A DNA stretch of 64,000 nucleotides from Microbulbifer marinus (lineage in GTDB: Bacteria > Pseudomonadota > Gammaproteobacteria > Pseudomonadales > Cellvibrionaceae). The stretch is from the NCBI RefSeq assembly GCF_900107725.1, contig NZ_FNQO01000004.1:124001-188000 (forward strand), written 5' to 3'. The notes beneath the pieces are model-generated. The model did no database searches, was not told the DNA's origin, and saw only the letters and a list, made by a program, of their open reading frames with translations. Both the position numbers and the translations under genes were made by a program. This document shows, piece by piece, positions 38,104-46,817 of the stretch (positions within the stretch are counted from its first letter, which is position 1; every line of letters starts with the position of its first letter).

Positions 38104-40191
38104 CTAGTCGAGACTGAAATCGAAGCTCATCTCTTCCGCCGGAGCCTGTACATAGTAGCCCTGGATATAGTCGGTGCCCGTCTGCCACAGGGTCGGCAAC
38201 ATGCTGGCCTGTTCGATGTGTGGCACGATTACCCTGGTGCTGGCTTGGCCCAATTGCTTGACCAGGTTGGCCAGGGTCTCGCTGCTCTCGCCCTCGTCCT
38301 GCACCTCGCGCACGAAAGACGGATCCACCTTGGCAATATCCACCTTTACGTGCTCCAGCGCCTTGAACGGATTCAGTCCGGTGCCGAAGTGGCACACGGC
38401 CACGCGACAGCCCAGTTCCTGCACCTGCTTGGTGAAGTCGCGGGCGGCGTGCAGATTGCTGGTGATATCCTCCTGGCGCAGCTGGAACACCACCGCCTTC
38501 GGCGGTACCTTGGCCGCCTTGAAGGCCACCCCCAGCCACGCCGGCAGGCCGCTGTCGGTCAGCGACGCGGCGGTGATATGCAGCAGCAGGGATACATCCT
38601 TGCCGGCGGCCCGCTCGGCCGCCGCGGCCTTGATCGCCGTCAGAGTCACCCAGCGGTCCATTTTGGTGGCGAGCCCGGCATCGCCCAGCGCTTCCAGGAA
38701 TGCCAGCGGCGCCAGCTCTTCCTTACCGTCTTTCATGCGCACCAGCACTTCGTACATCTGTTCACCGGTACCCTGCAGACTCAGCACCGGCTGGTAGAGC
38801 AGTTTCAGCTTGCCCGCTTCCAGCGCCTGGATCACCCGCGCGCGGTGATAGGTATCGGCATCGCCCTGCTTGCTGCTGTCCGGCTCGTAGAGCGCCACGG
38901 CACTGCCTTTCTGGCTCTTCTGCAATGCCTGGTCGTGCGCCTCCAGTGCCTGGTCCAGCACCTTCTGCGCATTGCCGGAAGCCTCACTCAGTAGCGAAAT
39001 ACCCACCGACGCGGTGATCTGCAGCGTCTTGCCGGCGGCGTCGAAGATGGTATCGGAAACTTTCCGCAGGATTTCTTTCGCGCGGTGCTCGGCGCTATCC
39101 GGCGTGGTATCCGGGATCAGCAGGCAGAAACTCTCGTCGCCGTAGCGCGCCACTATGTCGCCGCGGCGCAGGCTGGACTGCAGCAGCTCCGCCATTTTCT
39201 TCTGCAAGGCGTCGGCTCCGGCCACCCCGACGACTTTCTGCACGGTGTCTTCGAAGCGATCGATCTCGATAAACATCAGGCCGCCGGTGCGCTGGGAACC
39301 TGCAGCGGCCTGAATCGCAGAGCCGAGCAGCTGCAGAAAGTGCTGGCGGTTATAGAGACCGGTAAGTGGATCGCGGTTTTTGATATCGCTGAGCTGCGCT
39401 TCCAGCTGCTCGGTGTCGCCACCGCGGGCGGCGATGCGCACCTGCAGGCAGCGCTCCTCGTCGTAGACGGTGGACAACACCTCGGCGCGGGTGGGCAGCG
39501 GGCTTCCGGAGGCGGTCTTGGCGGTGAACTTCCACTCTTGCGCCTCGACTTCATTGTTGTCGAAGGCACACTGTTTCAGGAACTCCCTCGCATCCTCCTG
39601 CTCGCCTTCGGTCAGCATGTCGATCAACGGCTGATATTCGACATCCTCGCCACTGCTGTAACCGAAGCGCTCGGCGAAAGAATCATTGGCGTAGACCAAC
39701 AGACCGTCAGATACGTAGGCGATGGCATCTTTGGAGCTATCCAGCAGCTCCTTGGCGCGCTGCAGCGTGGCGTGGTAGCGACGGTCGTGCTGGCGCGACT
39801 GGCGCCGGTCGGCGAGCGCGGTCATTTCGCGCTGTATCACCAGCAGTAGGTGCTGATCCTCATCGACGGTGACCACGTCCCGTGCGCCCAGCTTCAGCCC
39901 CTCGACTACAGGCTGACAGCCGCTGCGTTCGCTCAACAGAATTACCGGCACATCTTTCTGCAATTTGCTGATGGTGCGCAGCGCCGCGGCCGGTGGCACC
40001 AGCTTGCTGCCCTCCGCCGCGATCAGCAGGTCCCATGTTTTATCCTGCAGCAACTTGGTCAGCGCCGCCTCACTGGCAACATGTTGCGCCCGGTTCGGGC
40101 GGCCGGCGTTGTGCAGCATGCTCACCAGGCGCTGGGCCTCGGAAGGGGTATCGTGGATCAGGAGAAGTCGGATGGTGTCGTTGCTGCTCAT
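38104..40191 (-). CDS. fimX: FimX-like c-di-GMP receptor (REC-PAS-degenerate GGDEF-degenerate EAL)
   Basis: The 695-residue protein has, in order, a response-regulator-like domain (about 1-125; LLLIHDTPSEAQRLV, lacking a full acidic pocket), a PAS domain (about 140-260; LLVYANDSFAERFGY), a GGDEF-like domain with YGDESF in place of GGDEF near residue 360, and an EAL-like domain with YEVLVRM, i.e. EVL in place of EAL. The layout, length and both degenerate motifs match FimX of Pseudomonas (691 residues), which binds c-di-GMP and steers type IV pilus assembly and twitching. The upstream gene on the same strand codes for a PilZ-like protein. Confidence 0.88.
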   Translation of the reverse strand: MSSNDTIRLLLIHDTPSEAQRLVSMLHNAGRPNRAQHVASEAALTKLLQDKTWDLLIAAEGSKLVPPAAALRTISKLQKDVPVILLSERSGCQPVVEGLKLGARDVVTVDEDQHLLLVIQREMTALADRRQSRQHDRRYHATLQRAKELLDSSKDAIAYVSDGLLVYANDSFAERFGYSSGEDVEYQPLIDMLTEGEQEDAREFLKQCAFDNNEVEAQEWKFTAKTASGSPLPTRAEVLSTVYDEERCLQVRIAARGGDTEQLEAQLSDIKNRDPLTGLYNRQHFLQLLGSAIQAAAGSQRTGGLMFIEIDRFEDTVQKVVGVAGADALQKKMAELLQSSLRRGDIVARYGDESFCLLIPDTTPDSAEHRAKEILRKVSDTIFDAAGKTLQITASVGISLLSEASGNAQKVLDQALEAHDQALQKSQKGSAVALYEPDSSKQGDADTYHRARVIQALEAGKLKLLYQPVLSLQGTGEQMYEVLVRMKDGKEELAPLAFLEALGDAGLATKMDRWVTLTAIKAAAAERAAGKDVSLLLHITAASLTDSGLPAWLGVAFKAAKVPPKAVVFQLRQEDITSNLHAARDFTKQVQELGCRVAVCHFGTGLNPFKALEHVKVDIAKVDPSFVREVQDEGESSETLANLVKQLGQASTRVIVPHIEQASMLPTLWQTGTDYIQGYYVQAPAEEMSFDFSLD

Positions 40192-40300
40192 TATTTGCTC
40201 TTTTACTTATATGCGGCGTACCGCTGCCGCTAACTCGTTAGTTTAGGCGGCGGCGGCGGTCGCATACAAGGGCGCTCAGGGAGCGAGCGCGCGACCCAGG

Positions 40301-42028
40301 TCACACAAATTCGAAGCGCGCGAAACTTCCGGTGGCAAGTGTCTGCCGCTGGAGTGTGACCGGCTGGGGATCGGATTGCGCCAGCAATTCCACGCTGTCG
40401 TGCGACTTGAACAGCGGCACCGGCAATATCAGCGCCGGCTTGTCCTCCGCTGCCGACTTGACCAGCAACCCGGCAATCGGGGCGGACAAGTGCCCGGCGG
40501 CGGTATGACGCTGCACCTGCACCGGCATCGACTCGGCGGCCAGTACCTCCACACCGGCACGGCTGTGGTCCGGCAGTGTGTGCTGCCAGCGGACAACGGC
40601 CACCTGCCACTTTTCCTGCAGACGAATACCCACCAACTCGCCAATGCGCAGCTTGTCGCTACTGGAAGGCGGCAGGCTGAGCCCGATGCCGCGGCCACTG
40701 CAGTTCAGCACATTGGCCACCTGGGGGCGGTAACGCTCGGCAATCCGTTCGGCGCCACCACCGGCGCGCGCCCGCGCCTCCCGGCGCAGACTCGGGGCAG
40801 TGGGCAGCACCACATCGTACTCACCGACCGCGCCCCCGGTACGATAATCCACCGACTCCACATCCAGGCGCAGGAGATCCCTGTTCTGTTCGGACGACTG
40901 GAAAAATTCCTGCCTGGTTGTGCCGTGGCCGGCCCCGTCCGCACCCAGGTGATGGCAAATGGCGCCGATACCAATAACAAACTCACAGGTCTGCTGCAGG
41001 GGGGTGCGGCGCTCGCTGCGCCCGGTTTTGGAGGCCCAGCCATGCCGCAACCTTTCCAGCAGCGGATCGTAACGCCGTTTCATCTGCCGTTCCAACACCC
41101 CCAACAGGTTGGTGAGATCCACCTTCCAACCCTGCGGTGCGGTAAAATGCCGCAGATCCACCTTGCAGGAGCCGAGCCGGTTTGCGGGGATCGGCGGCTG
41201 GTCGAGCGCCAGCGATGCCAACAGCCCGTTGTCGCGTTCAGTGTAGGCGAACACGATCTGGGCCTCGCGGCTCCAGTCACGGGTCAGCCCCCACAGCTGC
41301 TCCTGTTCGCGGCTGTTCAGCTGAGTCGGGTTGGCACTGGCAAACAATGCCGCTTGCAGGTAGGTACCGGCTGTGCAGCTCTTGCTGCGCGGATTCAGTG
41401 TATCGCCGACCGTTTTGCCGTCCAGTTTCTGCAACTGGGCCAGCCGTAACAATATCTGCATATTGCGCCAGCAGTGCTGTGGAGTGCCGAGCCCGAACAG
41501 CGAGACGACCTGAATCACTCGGGCATAGCTGTCTACGGCGCGCTGCAGGCTGCGCGCGCGCCTGTCGCGCAGCAACAGCGCCAGGCCACTCTCTCCGTCG
41601 AGCTGCCGCACCACACCGGCAAATCCTTTACCCAGCTGCTGCAACAGCCGCACCGCGGCGAGTATGGTCTTGCGCAGTTGCGCGGTCTGCGCGTTGGCCA
41701 TCACCGCGCGCTGAATTGCCATGGCTTCGACACAGGCCACCGTGTACTCGCGCAGCAGATCGAGCATGCCCAGGCGCTTGCTGGCGGGAGCCTGCCACAC
41801 CGCGACCTCGTCAATCAGGGTGGACAACAGTCCGGCCAGGCGCAGCTGGTCGGCGGGCTGGTAGGGTTGCAGATCGTATTGCTCCAGCCAGCTGAACAGT
41901 TGCCGCTCAGTGGCGCAACCACAGCTGAGTTCCGGCAGCGATTGGGCCGGCAACTGGAGTATGGCGAAGAGTTTTTGTTGGGCCTCGGCGGCCGTGGCGG
42001 CAGCCACTTCTTGAACAGCGTCCTGCAT
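40301..42028 (-). CDS. FimX-associated protein with C-terminal PilZ-like region
   Basis: This 575-residue protein has a long all-helical N-terminal part (about 1-330) without a motif I can name and a C-terminal region (about 440-570) that resembles a PilZ domain, with NCSGRGIGLSLP in place of the D/NxSxxG motif and an Arg pair upstream. It is located directly upstream of fimX on the same strand (109 bp gap), as the conserved neighbour of fimX is in Pseudomonas. The start at 42028 is preferred over a TTG start 9 codons upstream because of a GAGGG SD. A role in c-di-GMP signalling is inferred. Confidence 0.6.
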   Translation of the reverse strand: MQDAVQEVAAATAAEAQQKLFAILQLPAQSLPELSCGCATERQLFSWLEQYDLQPYQPADQLRLAGLLSTLIDEVAVWQAPASKRLGMLDLLREYTVACVEAMAIQRAVMANAQTAQLRKTILAAVRLLQQLGKGFAGVVRQLDGESGLALLLRDRRARSLQRAVDSYARVIQVVSLFGLGTPQHCWRNMQILLRLAQLQKLDGKTVGDTLNPRSKSCTAGTYLQAALFASANPTQLNSREQEQLWGLTRDWSREAQIVFAYTERDNGLLASLALDQPPIPANRLGSCKVDLRHFTAPQGWKVDLTNLLGVLERQMKRRYDPLLERLRHGWASKTGRSERRTPLQQTCEFVIGIGAICHHLGADGAGHGTTRQEFFQSSEQNRDLLRLDVESVDYRTGGAVGEYDVVLPTAPSLRREARARAGGGAERIAERYRPQVANVLNCSGRGIGLSLPPSSSDKLRIGELVGIRLQEKWQVAVVRWQHTLPDHSRAGVEVLAAESMPVQVQRHTAAGHLSAPIAGLLVKSAAEDKPALILPVPLFKSHDSVELLAQSDPQPVTLQRQTLATGSFARFEFV

Positions 42029-42158
42029 TGCGATGAACCATCCCTCGGTTTGCAAGCAGTATATGAAGCGGGCTTTTACGTGAACAAGTTCAGCGGGTTG
42101 ATTTTGGCGCCGAAATTGCGACCTGTGTCATCTAAAAGATCGACGCCTATAGCTACTT

Positions 42159-43202
42159 TTAGCTACCAATGGGTGACTTTGATGACATTCCGGGAATTTC
42201 TCGCACCAGCTTTGGTACCAGATAACCCGGCAGGCGCCGGCGCAACTGCTCAACCAGCGCGAGCGCGCGATCGTCGTCCACATCGAAATGGGCGGCGCCC
42301 TGCACACGGTCCAGCTGGTGCAGGTAATACGGCAGCACGCCGGCAGCAAACAGCGCCTCACTGAGATCCTCCAGCGCCTCGACACGGTCATTCACCCCCC
42401 TCAGCAGCACCGCCTGATTCAGCAGCGTCACACCGGCAGCGCGCAGTCTGGCCAGGGCCGCGCGCACCTCGCCATCGATTTCGTTGGCGTGGTTGCAGTG
42501 CAGTACCAGTACCGGCCGCAGACGCGAGCCGGTCAGCCAGGCGAGCAGCTCGTCGGTAATGCGACTCGGCGCGACGATCGGCAGGCGGCTGTGCACGCGC
42601 AGCTTGTCCAGTTGCGGAATCTCTGCCAATTGCTCCGCCAGCCAGCCGAGCTGGCGATCGTTCAGTACCAGCGGATCGCCACCGCTCAGAATGACCTCGC
42701 GAAGCTCGGACCGCGCGCGAATGTACTCCAGTGCCGCCCGCCACTGGCTGCGGTTCAGGTGATTATCGCCGTACGGAAACTGGCGGCGGAAACAGTAACG
42801 GCAATTGACCGCACACTGGCCGGCGGCGATCAGCAACAGGCGACCGCGGTATTTGTGCACCACCCCCGGCACCGGGTTGGCCGCCGCCTCCTCCAGGGGA
42901 TCGGCGCTGAAGCCGGGACTCGGGCGCAATTCCGGCGCGCCCGGCAACACCTGCAGCAGCAACGGGTCCTGCGGGTCGCCGGGGCGTATACGCTTGAGGA
43001 AGGGGCGCGGCACGCGCAGGGCAAAATCGCCGCTGGCCCGCAGTGCGTCCGGCAGCTGATGCGGGTCCAGCCCCAGCAACTCGATCAGCTCCGCCGGGTC
43101 GGTGACCAGGTCCGCCATCTCGTCCTGCCAGCGGCAGCCGGCACCTTCCGCGGCGCTATCGCGAGCGACTATTTCACTGGTGGCGGAGGCGTGCTGTATC
43201 AT
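42159..43202 (-). CDS. epmB: EF-P beta-lysylation protein EpmB (lysine 2,3-aminomutase-like)
   Basis: The 347-residue radical-SAM/PLP enzyme converts (S)-alpha-lysine to (R)-beta-lysine, the form used to modify EF-P. The motif CAVNCRYCFRRQFPY near residue 117 binds the 4Fe-4S cluster, and HSRLPIVAPSRI and EVILSGGDPLVL follow as in the family. The gene is divergent from efp with a 97-bp gap. The start at 43202 is preferred, since the longer frame intrudes into the efp control region. Confidence 0.93.
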   Translation of the reverse strand: MIQHASATSEIVARDSAAEGAGCRWQDEMADLVTDPAELIELLGLDPHQLPDALRASGDFALRVPRPFLKRIRPGDPQDPLLLQVLPGAPELRPSPGFSADPLEEAAANPVPGVVHKYRGRLLLIAAGQCAVNCRYCFRRQFPYGDNHLNRSQWRAALEYIRARSELREVILSGGDPLVLNDRQLGWLAEQLAEIPQLDKLRVHSRLPIVAPSRITDELLAWLTGSRLRPVLVLHCNHANEIDGEVRAALARLRAAGVTLLNQAVLLRGVNDRVEALEDLSEALFAAGVLPYYLHQLDRVQGAAHFDVDDDRALALVEQLRRRLPGYLVPKLVREIPGMSSKSPIGS

Positions 43203-43299
43203 AGGCGGCAAGTTACGCTGTGGGATGAGGCTGATTCGAGCGCGCAAATTTTAAGCACATCCACAGAAATTAAAAGCTTGTATTGATTTAGAGGAATCC

Positions 43300-43872
43300 A
43301 TGGCTAGTTACTCCACCAACGAATTCAAGGGCGGCCTGAAGGTAATGCTCGACGGCGACCCCTGCTCCATCGTGGAAAATGAATTCGTCAAACCCGGCAA
43401 GGGCCAGGCGTTCAACCGCGTCAAACTGCGCAACCTGAAGACCGGCCGCGTCTGGGAGCGCACCTTCCGCTCCGGCGAGAGCCTCGAGGCCGCGGATGTC
43501 ATGGACCGCGAAATGGAGTACCTGTACAACGACGGTGAGTTCTACCACTTCATGGAGCCGGAGACCTTCGAACAGCACCAGGCCAGTGCCGATGCCGTCG
43601 GCGACGCCGCCAAGTGGCTGAAGGAGCAGGATGTCTGCACGGTAACCCTGTACAACGGCTCGCCGCTGGCAGTTACCCCGCCGAACCATGTAATCCTGGA
43701 AATCACCGACACCGATCCGGGCCTGCGCGGTGATACCGCCCAGGGCGGCACCAAGCCGGCCACACTGTCCACCGGTGCCGTGGTCAAGGTACCCCTGTTC
43801 CTGGAAATCGGCGAGACCATCAAGGTCGATACCCGCACCGGCGAATACCTGGGCCGTGCCAAGGAAGACTGA
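43300..43872 (+). CDS. efp: Elongation factor P
   Basis: The 190-residue protein has normal EF-P length. Lys34 in [12 protein letters not shown] is the site of beta-lysylation by EpmA. Domains: KOW-like N-terminal (1-65), OB-fold (66-128) and a second OB-fold (129-190; [22 protein letters not shown]). It relieves ribosome stalling at polyproline runs. The gene is first in efp-epmA. Confidence 0.97.
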   Translation: MASYSTNEFKGGLKVMLDGDPCSIVENEFVKPGKGQAFNRVKLRNLKTGRVWERTFRSGESLEAADVMDREMEYLYNDGEFYHFMEPETFEQHQASADAVGDAAKWLKEQDVCTVTLYNGSPLAVTPPNHVILEITDTDPGLRGDTAQGGTKPATLSTGAVVKVPLFLEIGETIKVDTRTGEYLGRAKED

Positions 43873-43894
43873 TCTTCTCCTCTCGTCTCCCGCA

Positions 43895-43922
43895 GGAGCG
43901 CCCGCTAACAGCGGGCCGCTCC
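43895..43922 (+). other. Strong stem-loop between efp and epmA
   Basis: A 12-bp GC-rich stem with one bulged C (GGAGCGCCCGCT with AGCGGG-C-CGCTCC around an AAC loop) lies 22 bp past the efp stop. Without a T-run it is more likely a transcript-stability or partial-attenuation element that lowers epmA relative to efp. Confidence 0.45.
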
Positions 43923-43941
43923 GACCAAGGTCCCCCTACCA

Positions 43942-44895
43942 ATGACTGAGAATTGCTGGCGGCCCTCCGCCTCCGTGGAGGCCCTGCACCGCCGTGGAGC
44001 CTTGCTGGCGGACATTCGCCGCTTCTTTGCCGAGCGCGATGTGCTCGAAGTCGAAGTGCCGGTGCTCTCCCGCCGCGCAACCAGTGATCCGCATATCGAC
44101 TCCATCACCGCGCTGTGCAACGGCGATACCGCCTACCTCGCCACCAGCCCGGAATTCGGTCTCAAGCGCCTGCTCGCCGCCGGTATCGGCGATTGTTACT
44201 ACCTGGGAAAGGCGTTTCGCGAGGGTGAAGCCGGCGGTCGCCACAATCCCGAATTCACCATGCTGGAATGGTACCGCTGTGGCTGGGACGATCGCCGCCT
44301 GATGACAGAGGTCGGCGAACTGCTGAGCCGGGTGCTGAATACTGCCCGGGTGCAGTCGCTGAGCTACCGCGAGCTGTTCCTGCGCGAACTGCAGCTGGAC
44401 CCGCACACTGCTTCCGAACAGCAACTGCACGACTGTGCGGCGCGCGAGGTGGAGCTCTCGTTTGTGCCGGCGAATCGCGACGAGTGCCTGGATCTGCTGA
44501 TGAGTCATCGCCTGGAGCCCGCGATGGGCGAAGGCATTACCCTGCTGTACGACTTCCCGGCGAGTCAGGCCGCACTGGCAAAGGTGCTACCGGACGACAG
44601 CGGCACGCCGGTGGCACGCCGCTTCGAGGCCTACGTGGGCGGCCTGGAGCTTGCCAACGGCTACTGGGAACTGACCGACGCCGATGAACAGCTGCGCCGC
44701 TTCCAGGCGGACCACCGCTACCGCGGCATACACAAACTACACGTCTATCCGTTCGAGGAAAGACTCGTCGCCGCGCTGGAAGCGGGCATGCCCGAGTGCG
44801 CGGGTGTGGCGCTGGGGATCGATCGGCTGTTGATGCTGGTGGGCGGCTATACATCCATCGACGAGGTGATTGCCTTCCCGATCGAGCGCGCCTGA
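43942..44895 (+). CDS. epmA: EF-P lysine aminoacylase EpmA (GenX/PoxA)
   Basis: The 317-residue protein is a class II lysyl-tRNA synthetase paralogue without the anticodon-binding domain. Motifs include FFAERDVLEVEVPVLS, LATSPEFGLKRLLAAG, YLGKAFREGEAGGRHNPEFTMLEWYR (motif 2) and GVALGIDRLLMLVGG (motif 3). It adds beta-lysine to Lys34 of EF-P. The gene follows efp at 69 bp in the same direction. Confidence 0.96.
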   Translation: MTENCWRPSASVEALHRRGALLADIRRFFAERDVLEVEVPVLSRRATSDPHIDSITALCNGDTAYLATSPEFGLKRLLAAGIGDCYYLGKAFREGEAGGRHNPEFTMLEWYRCGWDDRRLMTEVGELLSRVLNTARVQSLSYRELFLRELQLDPHTASEQQLHDCAAREVELSFVPANRDECLDLLMSHRLEPAMGEGITLLYDFPASQAALAKVLPDDSGTPVARRFEAYVGGLELANGYWELTDADEQLRRFQADHRYRGIHKLHVYPFEERLVAALEAGMPECAGVALGIDRLLMLVGGYTSIDEVIAFPIERA

Positions 44896-44909
44896 TTGCC
44901 AGTGCCCGC

Positions 44910-45710
44910 TCAGGGATCGAAACAGTACTGAGCCACTTCGCCGACGGCGAAGAAACCGGCTTCCAGCAGCAGCTCCTGTCGATTGGCTGGCGCCAGTGCC
45001 ACCGCGTGTTTGTGGTGGCTGTTCAGGGCCTGGCCCACCAGGTGGTAGAAAAGCGCGCGACCGATGCCGCGGCCGCGATAGTCCTCCAGCGTGACCATGT
45101 CGTAGAAGCCGAGGGCGTCCGCAGAGGCGAACAGGCAACCGGCTGCCACCGCCTGCCCCTCCAGCTTGCCGAGGAACAGTTTCAGCCGGCTGCGCTTCTG
45201 TTCCGGAATGTCCTGCAGCCGCTGGTAGAATTTCTTGATCTGCGATCCTTCGCGCTCACCGTTGTAGACGGAAGCCTGGATCTCACCGTAAATCACCAGC
45301 TCCTCGGTGGAGACGGGAGCAAACTCCAGCTTGCCACGCAACGACTCCGGCAGCTCCTCGTCCGCGGCCAGGCGCTGGACCTCCACCGCCATGGCCACCA
45401 GCGACTCCCTGCGCTTCAAGCCAAGCTCGGCCAGTTCCGCGTCATCGAGGGATTTGCTTGCGCAGTGCCACAGCGTGAACGGGCTGTGGCGCTCGGCAAA
45501 GTAGTCGACGACGAAGCGCTGCAATATGCGCGTCGGCATCACCGCATTCGTCACCGCCTGATTCAAAGTGCGCGACAGCAGGCCGCTGTCGCTGCGCACA
45601 ACGCCGGTTATTTCTTTCGTGGGATCGGGGTTTAACAGACCGGCACAGTAACTGGCGCGGGACTCCAGATTCCGGTTGACGAGGTTTTTGGCGCTGAGAC
45701 TGTATTTCAT
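44910..45710 (-). CDS. GNAT family N-acetyltransferase
   Basis: The 266-residue protein has a C-terminal GNAT fold (about 125-266) with the acetyl-CoA motif A VTLEDYRGRGIGRALFYHL and NSHHKHAVALAPANRQELLLEAGF as motif B. The N-terminal ~120 residues are not a recognisable domain, so substrate cannot be named. It is convergent with epmA. Confidence 0.85.
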   Translation of the reverse strand: MKYSLSAKNLVNRNLESRASYCAGLLNPDPTKEITGVVRSDSGLLSRTLNQAVTNAVMPTRILQRFVVDYFAERHSPFTLWHCASKSLDDAELAELGLKRRESLVAMAVEVQRLAADEELPESLRGKLEFAPVSTEELVIYGEIQASVYNGEREGSQIKKFYQRLQDIPEQKRSRLKLFLGKLEGQAVAAGCLFASADALGFYDMVTLEDYRGRGIGRALFYHLVGQALNSHHKHAVALAPANRQELLLEAGFFAVGEVAQYCFDP

Positions 45711-45821
45711 GCCTTCAAGGATAGCTCCGTTTATCCTTTTGCCCGCATGACGCGACGCGAATTCCGCGCCGGGTGGCGACGTGACACCCTGTGCTGCACT
45801 GGATCGTCGACAGAGCCCGGC

Positions 45822-46643
45822 TCAGGGCAGCTGTTTGTCGACCTGTGACAGGGCGCAGTGGTCCATCGACAGCGCCGGTTCGGCGCAGCTGGCCCGGCAG
45901 ATCACCCGCGCCGGCACCCCGGCCACCAGCTTGTGCGGCGGCACCGATTTCAGCACGACGCTGCCGGATGCGATCTGCGCGCACTCGCCAATTTCGATAT
46001 TGCCCAAGACCTTGCTGCCGGCGCCGATCAGCACCCCGCGGCGCACTTTCGGGTGGCGGTCGCCACTCTCCTTGCCGGTACCGCCGAGCGTCACCGACTG
46101 CATGATCGACACATTGTCCTCCACTACCGCGGTCTCGCCGATCACGATACCGGTGGCGTGGTCCAGCAAAATGCCCTCGCCCAATGTCGCGGCCGGGTGA
46201 ATATCCACGGCGAAGACCACAGAAATCCGGTGTTGCAGGAACAGCGCCAGCGAGCGGCGCTGCTGCCGCCACAGCCAGTGGGCGACGCGGTAGGCCTGCA
46301 ACGCGTGAAAGCCCTTGAAATAGAGGAAGGGTTCGTAGAGGGAATTGCAGGCGGAATCCCGCTGGTAGACCGCGCTCAGGTCCGCGCGCGCCGCGTGACC
46401 TATCGCCGGATCGCTCTCCAGCGCCTCGTCGATCACTTCGCGGATCAGCAGTGCAGGCGCCACCGCGTTGTCGAGTTTGTTGGCCAGATGAAAACTGAGC
46501 GCGGATTCCAGCGAATTGTGATTGAGGATAGTCGCGTGCAGAAAGCTCGCCAGTATCGGCTCGCGTTCCACCTGCTGTGCCACATCGGTGCGAATCTGCT
46601 GCCAGAGCGTCGCCGCACTTTGCTCCGTTTGTGTTGCTTCCAT
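45822..46643 (-). CDS. cysE: Serine O-acetyltransferase CysE
   Basis: The 273-residue enzyme makes O-acetyl-L-serine for cysteine synthesis. N-terminal helical SATase domain (LWQQIRTDVAQQVEREPILASFLHA), then left-handed beta-helix hexapeptides including VFAVDIHPAATLGEG, DHATGIVIGETAVVEDNVSI and VTLGGTGKESGDRHPKV. The start at 46643 gives the usual length; 5' extension is not family-like. An unusual inverted repeat lies 58 bp upstream. Confidence 0.95.
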   Translation of the reverse strand: MEATQTEQSAATLWQQIRTDVAQQVEREPILASFLHATILNHNSLESALSFHLANKLDNAVAPALLIREVIDEALESDPAIGHAARADLSAVYQRDSACNSLYEPFLYFKGFHALQAYRVAHWLWRQQRRSLALFLQHRISVVFAVDIHPAATLGEGILLDHATGIVIGETAVVEDNVSIMQSVTLGGTGKESGDRHPKVRRGVLIGAGSKVLGNIEIGECAQIASGSVVLKSVPPHKLVAGVPARVICRASCAEPALSMDHCALSQVDKQLP

Positions 46644-46677
46644 TTTGTCACTCCTCCTATTTCGGGCGCCGCCAGCT

Positions 46678-46760
46678 GCAGGGCGTCTTATCGGCCCTGC
46701 CGCGGGTGGCCATCCGGCAGAAAACCTCATCGGTAACTATCTGCCGGATGGCCACCCGCG
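46678..46760. repeat. Long perfect inverted repeat with an adjacent small stem-loop (REP-like)
   Basis: Two 21-bp arms (46701-46721 and 46740-46760) are perfect reverse complements around an 18-base loop. Directly to the left is a second stem, GCAGGGC / GCCCTGC (46678-46700). There is no T-run on either side. Segments such as CGTCTTATC and GCCGGATG recall enterobacterial REP sequences. The element separates srkA from cysE (both minus). Confidence 0.75.
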
Positions 46761-46817
46761 TCAGCGCCTTGCCTGATACCGGCCGAAACTTTGCGTGCCG
46801 TCGCTCTTTCGCTCGTC

